NCBI RefSeq assembly: GCF_000020145.1 | Contig: NC_010644.1 | Coordinates: 248,001-312,000 of the forward strand | Length of the DNA stretch: 64,000 bases | Direction: 5' to 3' | Source of the DNA: Elusimicrobium minutum Pei191 | GTDB taxonomy: Bacteria > Elusimicrobiota > Elusimicrobia > Elusimicrobiales > Elusimicrobiaceae | Part shown: positions 34,364 through 42,129 of the stretch, piece by piece | Position numbering within the stretch: the first letter of the stretch is position 1 | Layout: each line of letters begins with the position of its first letter | Program-made: the position numbers and the translations under genes | Notes under the pieces: generated by a model | Database searches by the model: none | What the model was told of the DNA's origin: nothing | Seen by the model: only the letters and a program-made list of their open reading frames with translations

Positions 34364-34500
34364 AAAACTTGCGTAAGCAGGGGAACGGGCAGTTTTGTTT
34401 GCTTATAATCTACGCGCTGGCCAGGGTGTTTATTACCGGCTTGCAAACGGAAAGTGAAACTTTAAAGCAAAAGAAACTCCGGGACAGAGCCAGGAGAGTT
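34364..34500 (-). repeat. Dispersed intergenic repeat, degenerate copy
   Basis: Read with copy B, the segment shows the CTTGCGTAAGCAGGGG block at one end and GAAACTCCGGGACAGAGCC followed by a GAGAGTTT block at the other, but the central GC hairpin is lost. It fills the space between the convergent prepilin and hydF genes. Confidence 0.5.
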
Positions 34501-35673
34501 TTATTTTTTAAATATTTTAACCGAGCGTTTAAAAATGCCGTTTGTGTAAGCTATGGACATACCGTAATTGGTAACCGCAAGGCCGTTTTCTATAGCCGTA
34601 AGCAGGCGGTTTTTTAATTGCGTCTGCGTTATCATGCAGCCGCCGCATTGCACGGCAAGTTTATAGCCGGCAAGATTTTCGGGCAATTCCTGAAGCCCGG
34701 GTATTATTGTAAATTCTAAATTTTTGCCGCTGTAGTTTTTTATAAGGTTTGGGATTTTTGTTCTGCCTATATCAACGCATTCGTTAACCGTGTGCGTGCA
34801 GGATTCCAAAATTAAGATTTTGTCCCCATCTTTTAAAGCGTCTAAAGTTTTTACTCCTTTTAGCATTTGTTCAAACTCTTCTGTCTGTCTTGCCAGTAAA
34901 ATACTGAAACTTGTAAGGGCTATTTCTTGGGGTACAATGGCGTTAACTTCTTTAAAAGCTTGACTGTCTGTAATAACTAAAGAAGTTTGCGGATTTTGGT
35001 TAAGCGCCTGCTTAAGGTCGGACACTTGAACGCCTATGGCCACGGCGTTTAAATCAAGCGCCGCCCTAATCGTTTGTACCTGCGGCAAAATAAGCCTGCC
35101 CTGCGGGGCGGACGCGTCTATAGGCATAACAAGTATGATAGTGTCGCCTTTTTTTACAATACCGTCCAAAAGGCCTTTTGGTTTTTTATTTTGTTTATTT
35201 AAAACGGTTTTAACTGCTTCTAAAATCGGGGCGGTATTATTATTTTTAGCGGAAAAATCTATAATTTCATGGTCCTCTATTTTTAATTTTAAGGGAGTCA
35301 AATCACTTTTATTATGTATAAGTATTACCGGTATTTTTTTGGCTTTAATAGTTTCTAAAAAATCTTGTTCATAAGGGCCGAAATTGTTGTCTGTAAAAAC
35401 AAGTAAAGCTAAATCTATCTGGTTAACGGCGTTAACGGATTTTAAAACTCTTCTTTCACCGAGTTTTGTGCTTTTATCGTCTATACCGCCGGTATCTAAA
35501 AGTACAACGGGGCCAAGCCCTTCAATTTCAATAATAAGCCTGACAGGATCTGTGGTGGTTCCGGGGGTGGAGTCAACAATAGCCTGCGCTCTGCCGGCCA
35601 AAGCGTTAAATAAAGAGCTCTTGCCTACGTTCATTTTGCCGAAAATTCCTATATGTGGTCTGTTTATTGACAT
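34501..35673 (-). CDS. hydF: [FeFe]-hydrogenase maturation GTPase HydF
   Basis: A 390-residue scaffold protein that carries the 2Fe precursor of the H cluster and delivers it to the hydrogenase. The GTPase domain (1-165) has GKMNVGKSS (P-loop, 12-20), a TPGTTTDP switch and DTGG. The C-terminal iron-sulfur domain has the hallmark CTHTVNECVDIG and VQCGGCMITQ, matching CxH...CxxC of HydF. Its presence implies H2-evolving fermentation with HydE, HydG and the hydrogenase encoded elsewhere; none is in this window. Starts divergently from the polyprenyl synthase gene. Confidence 0.95.
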   Translation of the reverse strand: MSINRPHIGIFGKMNVGKSSLFNALAGRAQAIVDSTPGTTTDPVRLIIEIEGLGPVVLLDTGGIDDKSTKLGERRVLKSVNAVNQIDLALLVFTDNNFGPYEQDFLETIKAKKIPVILIHNKSDLTPLKLKIEDHEIIDFSAKNNNTAPILEAVKTVLNKQNKKPKGLLDGIVKKGDTIILVMPIDASAPQGRLILPQVQTIRAALDLNAVAIGVQVSDLKQALNQNPQTSLVITDSQAFKEVNAIVPQEIALTSFSILLARQTEEFEQMLKGVKTLDALKDGDKILILESCTHTVNECVDIGRTKIPNLIKNYSGKNLEFTIIPGLQELPENLAGYKLAVQCGGCMITQTQLKNRLLTAIENGLAVTNYGMSIAYTNGIFKRSVKIFKK

Positions 35674-35747
35674 AGTGTTGGTGTTTTAAATGTATATCTT
35701 TAATGATATAATTATTTTATATACAAGTCCAATTAAGGGGAAAAGGA

Positions 35748-36752
35748 ATGAATGAATTTGAAAAATATCTCAAAACAAAAGCAGCGTTTGTAGAAAAAGG
35801 GCTTTCAAAATATATTTTAAAAATAGCAAATTCCCCTGAAGTTATTAAAGATTCCATGGCATATTCTTTAGAAGCCGGCGGTAAACGCGTGCGCCCGGTG
35901 CTTGTAATGGCCGCGGCTGAAGCTTTTGGCAAAAAAGCGGCTGACGTTATGCCCGCAGCCTGCGCTGTAGAAATGGTGCACACATATTCTTTGATACATG
36001 ACGATTTACCTTCCATGGATAATGACTCTTTACGCAGGGGGAAACCTACAAACCATAAGGTTTATGGTGAGGATCTTGCCCTTTTAGCGGGCGACGCGTT
36101 GCTTACCTACGCTTTTGAGGTTTTTGCCCAAAACGGGGATGTTAAATCTATAGGCCATAAAAACACTTTAAAAGCCTTACAGCTTTTTGCTAACGGCGTA
36201 GGCAGCGAAGGTATGGTAGGCGGACAGGTAACCGATATTTACGCCGAGGGGCTTATTGAAGGCAAATTTAAACGTATTACGGCTGTCAAAAAAGAAAGCA
36301 AGGCGCTTTCCAAAAAATCTGTTAAATACTTTTTAATGCCCGCTAAACTTAAAGAAGTAAGCGCAGAAACTGTTCTTTCTTATATCCACGCCAATAAAAC
36401 AGGCGCCTTAATACGTTCAAGCATAGAAGCCGGCGCGGTACTGGCTGGCGCTTCCGAAGCGGACAGGGCCAATATGAGAAAGTACGGTAACGCCATGGGT
36501 CTCGCCTTCCAGATCGTGGACGATATTTTAGACGTTACCGTAAGCGAAAAGAAATTAGGCAAAAGCGGCAGCGATAAAGAAAATGCCAAACTTACATTCG
36601 TTTCTTTATACGGGCTTGAAGTCAGCCGTAAATACGCTAAAGCCGTTTTAGGGGAAGCCGTAAACGCTTTAAACAAAGTTAAAGCTATCAACAAGAAGAA
36701 AGCAGCCCCTCTTTATGAAATGGCTGATTTCTTTTTAACTAGGAGCATGTAA
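35748..36752 (+). CDS. ispA: Polyprenyl (farnesyl/geranylgeranyl) diphosphate synthase
   Basis: A 334-residue trans-isoprenyl diphosphate synthase. The first Asp-rich motif is in LIHDDLPSMDND (about 83-94) and the second in FQIVDDILDVT (about 255-265); GGKRVRPVL near the N-terminus binds IPP. There is an extra stretch of about 35 Lys/Ser-rich residues (EGKFKRITAVKKESKALS ... LMPAKLKEV) between the two motifs, which makes it longer than the usual 290-300. The stop overlaps the dxs start, as in many bacteria, placing it in the isoprenoid operon. Product length cannot be deduced with certainty. TATAAT lies at 35707-35712 and AAGG precedes the ATG. Confidence 0.92.
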   Translation: MNEFEKYLKTKAAFVEKGLSKYILKIANSPEVIKDSMAYSLEAGGKRVRPVLVMAAAEAFGKKAADVMPAACAVEMVHTYSLIHDDLPSMDNDSLRRGKPTNHKVYGEDLALLAGDALLTYAFEVFAQNGDVKSIGHKNTLKALQLFANGVGSEGMVGGQVTDIYAEGLIEGKFKRITAVKKESKALSKKSVKYFLMPAKLKEVSAETVLSYIHANKTGALIRSSIEAGAVLAGASEADRANMRKYGNAMGLAFQIVDDILDVTVSEKKLGKSGSDKENAKLTFVSLYGLEVSRKYAKAVLGEAVNALNKVKAINKKKAAPLYEMADFFLTRSM

Positions 36753-38617
36753 TGAAAATCCTTCCGGGTATTAACAAAACGCAAGATTTAAGAAATATAA
36801 AAGAAGAACTTCTTCCTGAAATTTGTAAGGAAATACGAGATACAATTTTAAACACTGTAAGCAAAAACGGCGGACATTTGGGCTCAAGCCTTGGCGCTGT
36901 TGAACTCATTACCGCGCTTCACTATACTTACAATACGCCTAAAGATAAAATAGTTTTTGACACCGGGCACCAGGCTTACGCCCACAAACTTTTAACCGGC
37001 AGATATAAAGATTTTTCTAAAATCAGAACAAAAGGCGGTATCAGCGGTTTTCCAAAACGCTCGGAATCCGAGTATGATACATTCGGCGTGGGGCACGCTT
37101 CGACCTCTCTTTCGGCGGCGCTCGGCATGGCTGTGGCCAGGGATTTAAAAAAGGAAGAAAGCAAAGTCATTGCTGTTGTTTCTGACGGCGCTTTAACGGG
37201 CGGAATGTCTTACGAGGCTTTGCAAAATATAGGCCAGCTTGCCACAAGCATGCTTGTTGTTTTAAACGATAACCAAATGTTTATTTCACAGCGCGTTGGT
37301 TCTTTGGGTAAAATGCTTACAAGGCTGTTAACCAAAAAGTACGTGCAGCTTGCGGAAGAACGTTCAATAAGATTTTTACAGAACTTCAGCAAACTGGGTA
37401 ATGACGCGGCTAAACTTGCTAAAAGAGCAAGAGCGATTTTATTTCCCGGAACTATTTTTGAGGAAATGGGCTTTAGGTACTTTGGTCCGATTAACGGAAA
37501 TGATTTAAATGAACTTTTGCCCGTATTAAACGACATTAAAGATACCGCGGGGCCTGTCCTTTTGCATGTTGTTACCAAAAAAGGAAAAGGCTATGATTTG
37601 GCTGAGGAAAATCCTACCGATTTTCACGGTCTTGGAATTTTTGATAAAGACACAGGTAAATCCAAGTCTAAAGTTCCGGTCGCGCCCACATTTACAAAAG
37701 TATTTGGCGACACTATAGTTAAACTTGCCCAAAAGGACTCAAAAATTGTTGGTATAACAGCCGCCATGCCTGAAGGTACGGGCTTAGATAAATTCAGGGA
37801 CGCTTTTCCCCACAGATATTTTGACGTAGGCATAGCGGAAGAACACGGCGCCACATTCGCCGCAGGCCTTGCGGCCGCGGGAATGAAGCCCGTATTTGTT
37901 TTATATTCTTCTTTCGCGCAAAGATGTTATGATCAGATTTTGCATGATGTTTGTTTACAAAATTTACCGGTTGTTTTCGCGCTTGACCGCGCGGGTGTTG
38001 TGGGGGAGGACGGGCCTACGCATCACGGCGTTTTTGACCTTAGTTTTTTAAGAAATATACCCGGGCTTATTATAGCCGCTCCCGCAGATGAAAATGAACT
38101 TCAGCATATGTTAAAAACCGCCTTTGATTTAAAAAAACCTGTTGTCGTGCGTTACCCAAGAGGGGCCGGTTTTGGAGTTGAAATGGATAAGGAGTTAAAA
38201 ACTTTTGAAGTAGGAAAAGGCGTTTTTGAACATAAAGGCAAAGATGTAAATATTTTAGCCGCGGGCAATCGCTACCACCCCGCTTTGGCCGCCGCTGCAA
38301 TTTTGAAAAAAGAAAATATAGACTGCGGCGTGGCAAATATGCGTTTTGTTAAACCTTTAGATACGGGTATTATAAACGCGGCGCTTAAAAAAACCGCCAA
38401 CATGGTTACGGTTGAGGATAATATGCTTTCCTGCGGTTTTGGTTCTGCCGCGGCGGAATATATTTCCGATAATAATTTGACATGTAATATGTTAAGACTT
38501 GGTATTAAAGACGAATTTGTGGAACATGCCAAATCTTCGGAACTGTATGACAGTATAGGCATATCTCCGGAGAAAATAGCACAAAATATAAAAATATGGT
38601 TAAAATCAAAAAAATAG
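36752..38617 (+). CDS. dxs: 1-Deoxy-D-xylulose-5-phosphate synthase
   Basis: A 621-residue thiamine-diphosphate enzyme making DXP from pyruvate and glyceraldehyde 3-phosphate, the first step of the MEP pathway. Visible parts: GGHLGSSLGAVELITALHY, DTGHQAYAHKLLTGR, the TPP-binding VSDGALTGGMSYEAL...NDNQMFIS, FGPINGND, the catalytic IAEEHGATFAAGLA and DRAGVVGEDGPTHHGVFD. The C-terminal transketolase-like domain is complete. Its ATG overlaps the ispA stop; a LOG-family gene follows 10 bp later, so the three are probably one transcript. Confidence 0.97.
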   Translation: MKILPGINKTQDLRNIKEELLPEICKEIRDTILNTVSKNGGHLGSSLGAVELITALHYTYNTPKDKIVFDTGHQAYAHKLLTGRYKDFSKIRTKGGISGFPKRSESEYDTFGVGHASTSLSAALGMAVARDLKKEESKVIAVVSDGALTGGMSYEALQNIGQLATSMLVVLNDNQMFISQRVGSLGKMLTRLLTKKYVQLAEERSIRFLQNFSKLGNDAAKLAKRARAILFPGTIFEEMGFRYFGPINGNDLNELLPVLNDIKDTAGPVLLHVVTKKGKGYDLAEENPTDFHGLGIFDKDTGKSKSKVPVAPTFTKVFGDTIVKLAQKDSKIVGITAAMPEGTGLDKFRDAFPHRYFDVGIAEEHGATFAAGLAAAGMKPVFVLYSSFAQRCYDQILHDVCLQNLPVVFALDRAGVVGEDGPTHHGVFDLSFLRNIPGLIIAAPADENELQHMLKTAFDLKKPVVVRYPRGAGFGVEMDKELKTFEVGKGVFEHKGKDVNILAAGNRYHPALAAAAILKKENIDCGVANMRFVKPLDTGIINAALKKTANMVTVEDNMLSCGFGSAAAEYISDNNLTCNMLRLGIKDEFVEHAKSSELYDSIGISPEKIAQNIKIWLKSKK

Positions 38618-38627
38618 AAGGAAACTT

Positions 38628-39440
38628 ATGAATAAAAAAACAAGCAGCAGACATATACAATCTTATACAAAAGCTTATGAAGATATCTCTTTTTTAAAAA
38701 GTAACGGGCTTAGAGCCATAAGATTGCAATTGGAACTTTTAAAACCGGAAATAATGTTAAATGAAAAACAGATAGACTCTACAATAGTCTGCTTTGGCAG
38801 TGCCAGGGTTAAACCTGAGGCGGAAATGAAAAAAGATATCGCGGTTACGGAAAAAAAGTTAAAGAAATCTCCTTCTGATAAAAATCTTAAAGAAAAATTA
38901 CGTGAAGAAAAAGGCCTTTTGGATCTTGCAAGATATTACGACGAAGCGGTTAAATTCGGCGAATATGTTGTTAAAAAAGGTAAAAATAAATTCGCTGTCG
39001 CGACAGGCGGCGGTCCCGGTCTTATGGAAGCTTCCAACAGAGGCGCCTATAAAGCGGGCGGCAAAAGCGTGGGTTTTAATATAACGCTTCCGATGGAGCA
39101 AAAGCCTAACGACTATATTACTGAAGGTATGGCATTTTTGTTTCACTATTTCGCTATACGCAAAATGCATCTTGTAATCCGCGCGAAAGCCATAGTGGTT
39201 TTTCCAGGCGGCTTTGGCACTTTTGATGAAATGTTTGAGGTGCTTACCTTGGTGCAGACAGGTAAAAAATCCAAAATACCAGTGGTGCTTGTAGGCAAAC
39301 AGTTCTGGACAGAGGTTGTTAACGTTGAAAAACTTGCCCATTACGGTGTTATTTCAATAAACAATTTAAAACTTTATAATATTGTCGATACCGCTGAGGA
39401 AGCATGGAACATTATTTCTAAGTTTTATAAACTTAAATAA
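38628..39440 (+). CDS. LOG-family protein (TIGR00730; cytokinin riboside phosphoribohydrolase-like)
   Basis: A 270-residue Rossmann-type protein of the LOG/lysine-decarboxylase-like family. Motifs are ATGGGPGLMEASNRGAYKAGG and PGGFGTFDEMFEVLT, where the Gly-rich loop and Glu form the active site for hydrolysing nucleoside monophosphates to base and ribose 5-phosphate. It has an N-terminal extension of about 100 residues with a charged helical insert (EMKKDIAVTEKKLKKSPSDK). The old label 'lysine decarboxylase' is misleading. AAGGAAAC precedes the ATG. Confidence 0.9.
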   Translation: MNKKTSSRHIQSYTKAYEDISFLKSNGLRAIRLQLELLKPEIMLNEKQIDSTIVCFGSARVKPEAEMKKDIAVTEKKLKKSPSDKNLKEKLREEKGLLDLARYYDEAVKFGEYVVKKGKNKFAVATGGGPGLMEASNRGAYKAGGKSVGFNITLPMEQKPNDYITEGMAFLFHYFAIRKMHLVIRAKAIVVFPGGFGTFDEMFEVLTLVQTGKKSKIPVVLVGKQFWTEVVNVEKLAHYGVISINNLKLYNIVDTAEEAWNIISKFYKLK

Positions 39441-39456
39441 TCTTATTATTTACAAC

Positions 39457-39488
39457 AAAATCCCCGCTTTTTTAAGCGGGGATTTTTT
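39457..39488. terminator. Bidirectional intrinsic terminator
   Basis: AAAATCCCCGCTT/AAGCGGGGATTTTTT with T runs on both strands, between convergent genes. Confidence 0.9.
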
Positions 39489-39657
39489 ATAAGAGTACGG
39501 AGCATCCTCTGCGTAAGCGGGGGGAAGAATAGACCCCTGATTTTACAACGCCTCCGCAGCAGCAAGGCGGAGGCGTTGCTGTTTATTGCTGGGAGAAATC
39601 GCAAAGCGAAATTTTGAAACAAAATAAACTCCCCAGGCGTGAGCCTGGAGAGTTTCA
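39489..39657 (-). repeat. Dispersed intergenic repeat, copy B (inverted relative to copy A)
   Basis: Core hairpin CAACGCCTCCGC (39546-39557)/GCGGAGGCGTTG (39567-39578) identical to copy A. On the minus strand it is preceded by TTTCGCTTTGCGATTTC and an outer hairpin CTCCAGGCTCACGCCTGGGG, and followed by CTATTCTTCCCCC...CTTACGC. It fills the gap between the convergent LOG and ankyrin genes. Confidence 0.8.
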
Positions 39658-39679
39658 TGTATAAAAGATTTTTTATTTA

Positions 39680-41017
39680 TTAATTTTTTTCAAGCATATC
39701 AAAAATATTAACATAACCCCGTTGTACCGCTATATCGGAAGCTTTTAAACCTTCTTTATTTTTAAACCTGTTGGAGGCTCCTTTTTGCACAAGTGTGCGG
39801 CACATGCTGTAGCTGCCTCTTCTTGCTGCGAGCATAAGAGCTGTAGTTCCGTTTTTTGCCTGAGTGTTAACGTTTGCGCCGGCTTCAATAATTTTATTGG
39901 CAAGAGTGTAGTTTCCGGTTTGTATAGCCATCATTAAAGGGGTAAAACCGTTAAAGTCGGCCAAATTAACGTCTGCTTTTGCGTCTAGAAGTTTATTTGT
40001 TAAAATATCGTCTTTTTTAGATATGGCAAGCAAAAGAGGAGTTACCCCGTTATTATCCTGAACGTTAATATCGGCACCGTTTTCAACAAGAAAATTGATA
40101 GTTTTTTCCGACCTTGTTTGGCCTGCCGTATAAAAAAGCGGAGTTCTGCCGTTATTGTCTTTTAAATCAAGGTCTATGCCTTTAAGCGCAAAATTTCTAA
40201 CAGTATCGGCTTGCAGGTTAGCGGCCGCGACATGCATTACGGACATGCCGTTCTTAAACGTTTGGTTCAAGTCAGCCCCGGTATTTTCAATAAGAAAGTT
40301 GATAAAGTGTTCTCTTCCTTCGGCTATAGATTTTTCAAAATCAGGTATTAATGAAGAAACGTCTATATTGTTTTTTACCGCACCTTTATAAATAATCGTA
40401 GCAAGCGGAATATTATATGTTTGAAAAGCTAAGGAAAGATAATTGTTTTTATCAGTCGGGTCAATTACAGGGGCCAAACCGTTGTTTAACAAAATTTCGA
40501 GTACGGAAATATTATTATGCTTAGCCGCGATGGCAACCAAATCTTCCCCATTTGGTCCTTTTACTTTAAAGTCGGCATTTCGTTCGTTTAAATATTTAAC
40601 CAACTCGGTATTGTTAGACGCTACCGCCATAAAAACCAGCGTCCAATTAGTGGTGTTAGGTTCGATATATGCCAATAAAGGCTGTTTAATTTCAGAGCGG
40701 AAAAGAGGAAAGTTATCTACCATATCTGCCATATTTACGCTAAAATCAGGGGAAACATTTTGTTCTAAAACAGATTTTATGCTTTTAGTGTCGCTTTTCG
40801 CCGCCATTAAAAAAAGATATCTTTTTTGCTCTTCAGTAGGCAAAGAAGGAGGCAATTTTGCAACTTCCTCCGCCACGGTTTCCTGAGCTGCTTTTTCCGC
40901 AGCTCTTTGTTTGGCTCTTTTTGACATCTTAGGCCCTTTGTTTTTTTGATAGTATTTATAACCTAATATTAAGGCAACCAATACTATCGCTATAATTAAT
41001 ATTTTTTTCATTTGCAT
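39680..41017 (-). CDS. Membrane-anchored ankyrin-repeat protein
   Basis: A 445-residue protein with one N-terminal transmembrane helix (about 3-21) and a Lys/Ala/Glu-rich linker, followed by ankyrin repeats from about residue 120 to the end. The best repeats are NGMSVMHVAAANLQADTVR, NNGRTPLFYTAGQ, DNNGVTPLLLAISKKDD, DFNGFTPLMMAIQTGNY, KNGTTALMLAARRGSY. Each has the TPL-type turn and a 33-residue period; the N-terminal repeats are more decayed. Ankyrins mediate protein binding; an anchored periplasmic or cytoplasmic scaffold is likely. Translation may start at this ATG or two codons later. Confidence 0.9.
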   Translation of the reverse strand: MQMKKILIIAIVLVALILGYKYYQKNKGPKMSKRAKQRAAEKAAQETVAEEVAKLPPSLPTEEQKRYLFLMAAKSDTKSIKSVLEQNVSPDFSVNMADMVDNFPLFRSEIKQPLLAYIEPNTTNWTLVFMAVASNNTELVKYLNERNADFKVKGPNGEDLVAIAAKHNNISVLEILLNNGLAPVIDPTDKNNYLSLAFQTYNIPLATIIYKGAVKNNIDVSSLIPDFEKSIAEGREHFINFLIENTGADLNQTFKNGMSVMHVAAANLQADTVRNFALKGIDLDLKDNNGRTPLFYTAGQTRSEKTINFLVENGADINVQDNNGVTPLLLAISKKDDILTNKLLDAKADVNLADFNGFTPLMMAIQTGNYTLANKIIEAGANVNTQAKNGTTALMLAARRGSYSMCRTLVQKGASNRFKNKEGLKASDIAVQRGYVNIFDMLEKN

Positions 41018-41146
41018 ACAGTTAACCCCATCTATAATAATTTAAACTGTCAAACCTTCTTTTAAAAGAATAGCAAAATAAGAAGTTTTTATAAATATAA
41101 ATTGCAAAAAAATATTTTTTTGATATTATAAAAAAAGTAGTAAAAA

Positions 41147-41626
41147 ATGAATAAAAAAGGCTTTACATTAATAGAATTATTAGTTGTTGTGCTTATTATA
41201 GGCATACTTGCCGCTATAGCTTTGCCGCAATACAACGCGGCTGTGGCAAAATCACGCTTTACGCAGCTTGTTTTGTTAGCTTCCGCCATAAGAAATTCCG
41301 AACAAATATATTTTATGCAAACAGGCACATATACAGATGATTAAACCGCTTTAGATATAGAGCTTCCTTCCGGGGGCGCTTATTCCTCAGGCAACAGTGT
41401 ATATAAGGTTGGTGATTTCACTGTTTCTGTCATGCTTGTTCCGCACAACACTGTTTGCGTCGGCGGAACAAAAATACCGGTTACTCATTGTAATTATTTT
41501 GTCAGTTCCAGAAGAGACTGCCGTGTCTCTCAAGGGGATGCGTTGTCCGCCAAAATATGCAAAAGTTTGGGCGCAAAATTTAATCACACCGACTCTAATA
41601 ATAAAGATATGTATTTTTTGGAATAG
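41147..41626 (+). pseudogene. Type IV prepilin gene interrupted by one in-frame stop
   Basis: The frame begins [19 protein letters not shown] (leader of 5, Glu at +5) and runs 65 codons to TAA at 41342-41344 (TYTDD-stop). Translation in the same frame continues without any further stop for 93 codons, beginning TALDIELPSGGAYSSG and containing Cys residues and a C-terminal NNKDMYFLE before TAG. Together this is a normal-length prepilin (159 residues if the stop were sense). One base change would explain the interruption. A TATTAT -10 element lies upstream at 41124-41129. It may be a recent pseudogene, or a sequencing error. Confidence 0.85.
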
Positions 41627-41627
41627 A

Positions 41628-42074
41628 TTAGCGTTGCTGTCTTAACGCTTCAAATAAAACGACTCCGGCGCTGGTGGAAAGATTTAAAGATCTTACCGGC
41701 CCTGTCATAGGTATTGTGAACAGCTTTTCTTTATAAGTTTCGTAAATCTCTTTGGGAAAACCGCAGGACTCGCTTCCGAAAATAAGGTAGCTGTCCGGAG
41801 GATATTTTATATCCCAAAAACTTTTTTTGCCTTTTGTGGAAAAGAAAAACATGGATTCTTTATTTTCAACGGAAGATAAAAATCCGTCAAAATCTTTGTA
41901 AGTTTTATAATCTAAGTTTACCCAATAGTCAAGGCCGCTTCTTCTTATTTCTTTATCTTCTATTTTAAAACCGAGTTTGCCCACAAGATGGAGTTTTGTG
42001 CCCGTGGCCACGCAAGAGCGGCCGATATTACCGGTATTAAAAGGAATTTCTGGGTTGATTAAAACGATATTCAT
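41628..42074 (-). CDS. trmL: tRNA (cytidine/uridine-34-2'-O)-methyltransferase TrmL
   Basis: A 148-residue SPOUT-class methyltransferase that methylates the wobble base of tRNA-Leu isoacceptors. It starts with LINPEIPFNTGNIGRSCVATG, has the knot region YLIFGSESCGFPKEIYE and ends LNLSTSAGVVLFEALRQ, the family hallmarks for SAM binding in the trefoil knot. Length is typical (150-160). Its end lies 1 bp from the convergent broken prepilin gene. tRNA-Leu(CAA), encoded in the same window, is one of the expected substrates. Confidence 0.95.
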   Translation of the reverse strand: MNIVLINPEIPFNTGNIGRSCVATGTKLHLVGKLGFKIEDKEIRRSGLDYWVNLDYKTYKDFDGFLSSVENKESMFFFSTKGKKSFWDIKYPPDSYLIFGSESCGFPKEIYETYKEKLFTIPMTGPVRSLNLSTSAGVVLFEALRQQR

Positions 42075-42129
42075 AATTTTTTAAATAAGTAAGCGCGGGA
42101 CAGTGTGTCCCGCGCTTGGCAGAATTTAT

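Noticed and set aside
34369-34617. Plus-strand 82-aa frame overlapping the hydF 3' end
   Set aside because: It lies in the degenerate dispersed repeat and antisense to hydF.
38628-39440. Lysine decarboxylase
   Set aside because: Only the PGGxGTxxE Rossmann motif is present; this is the LOG family, not a PLP decarboxylase.
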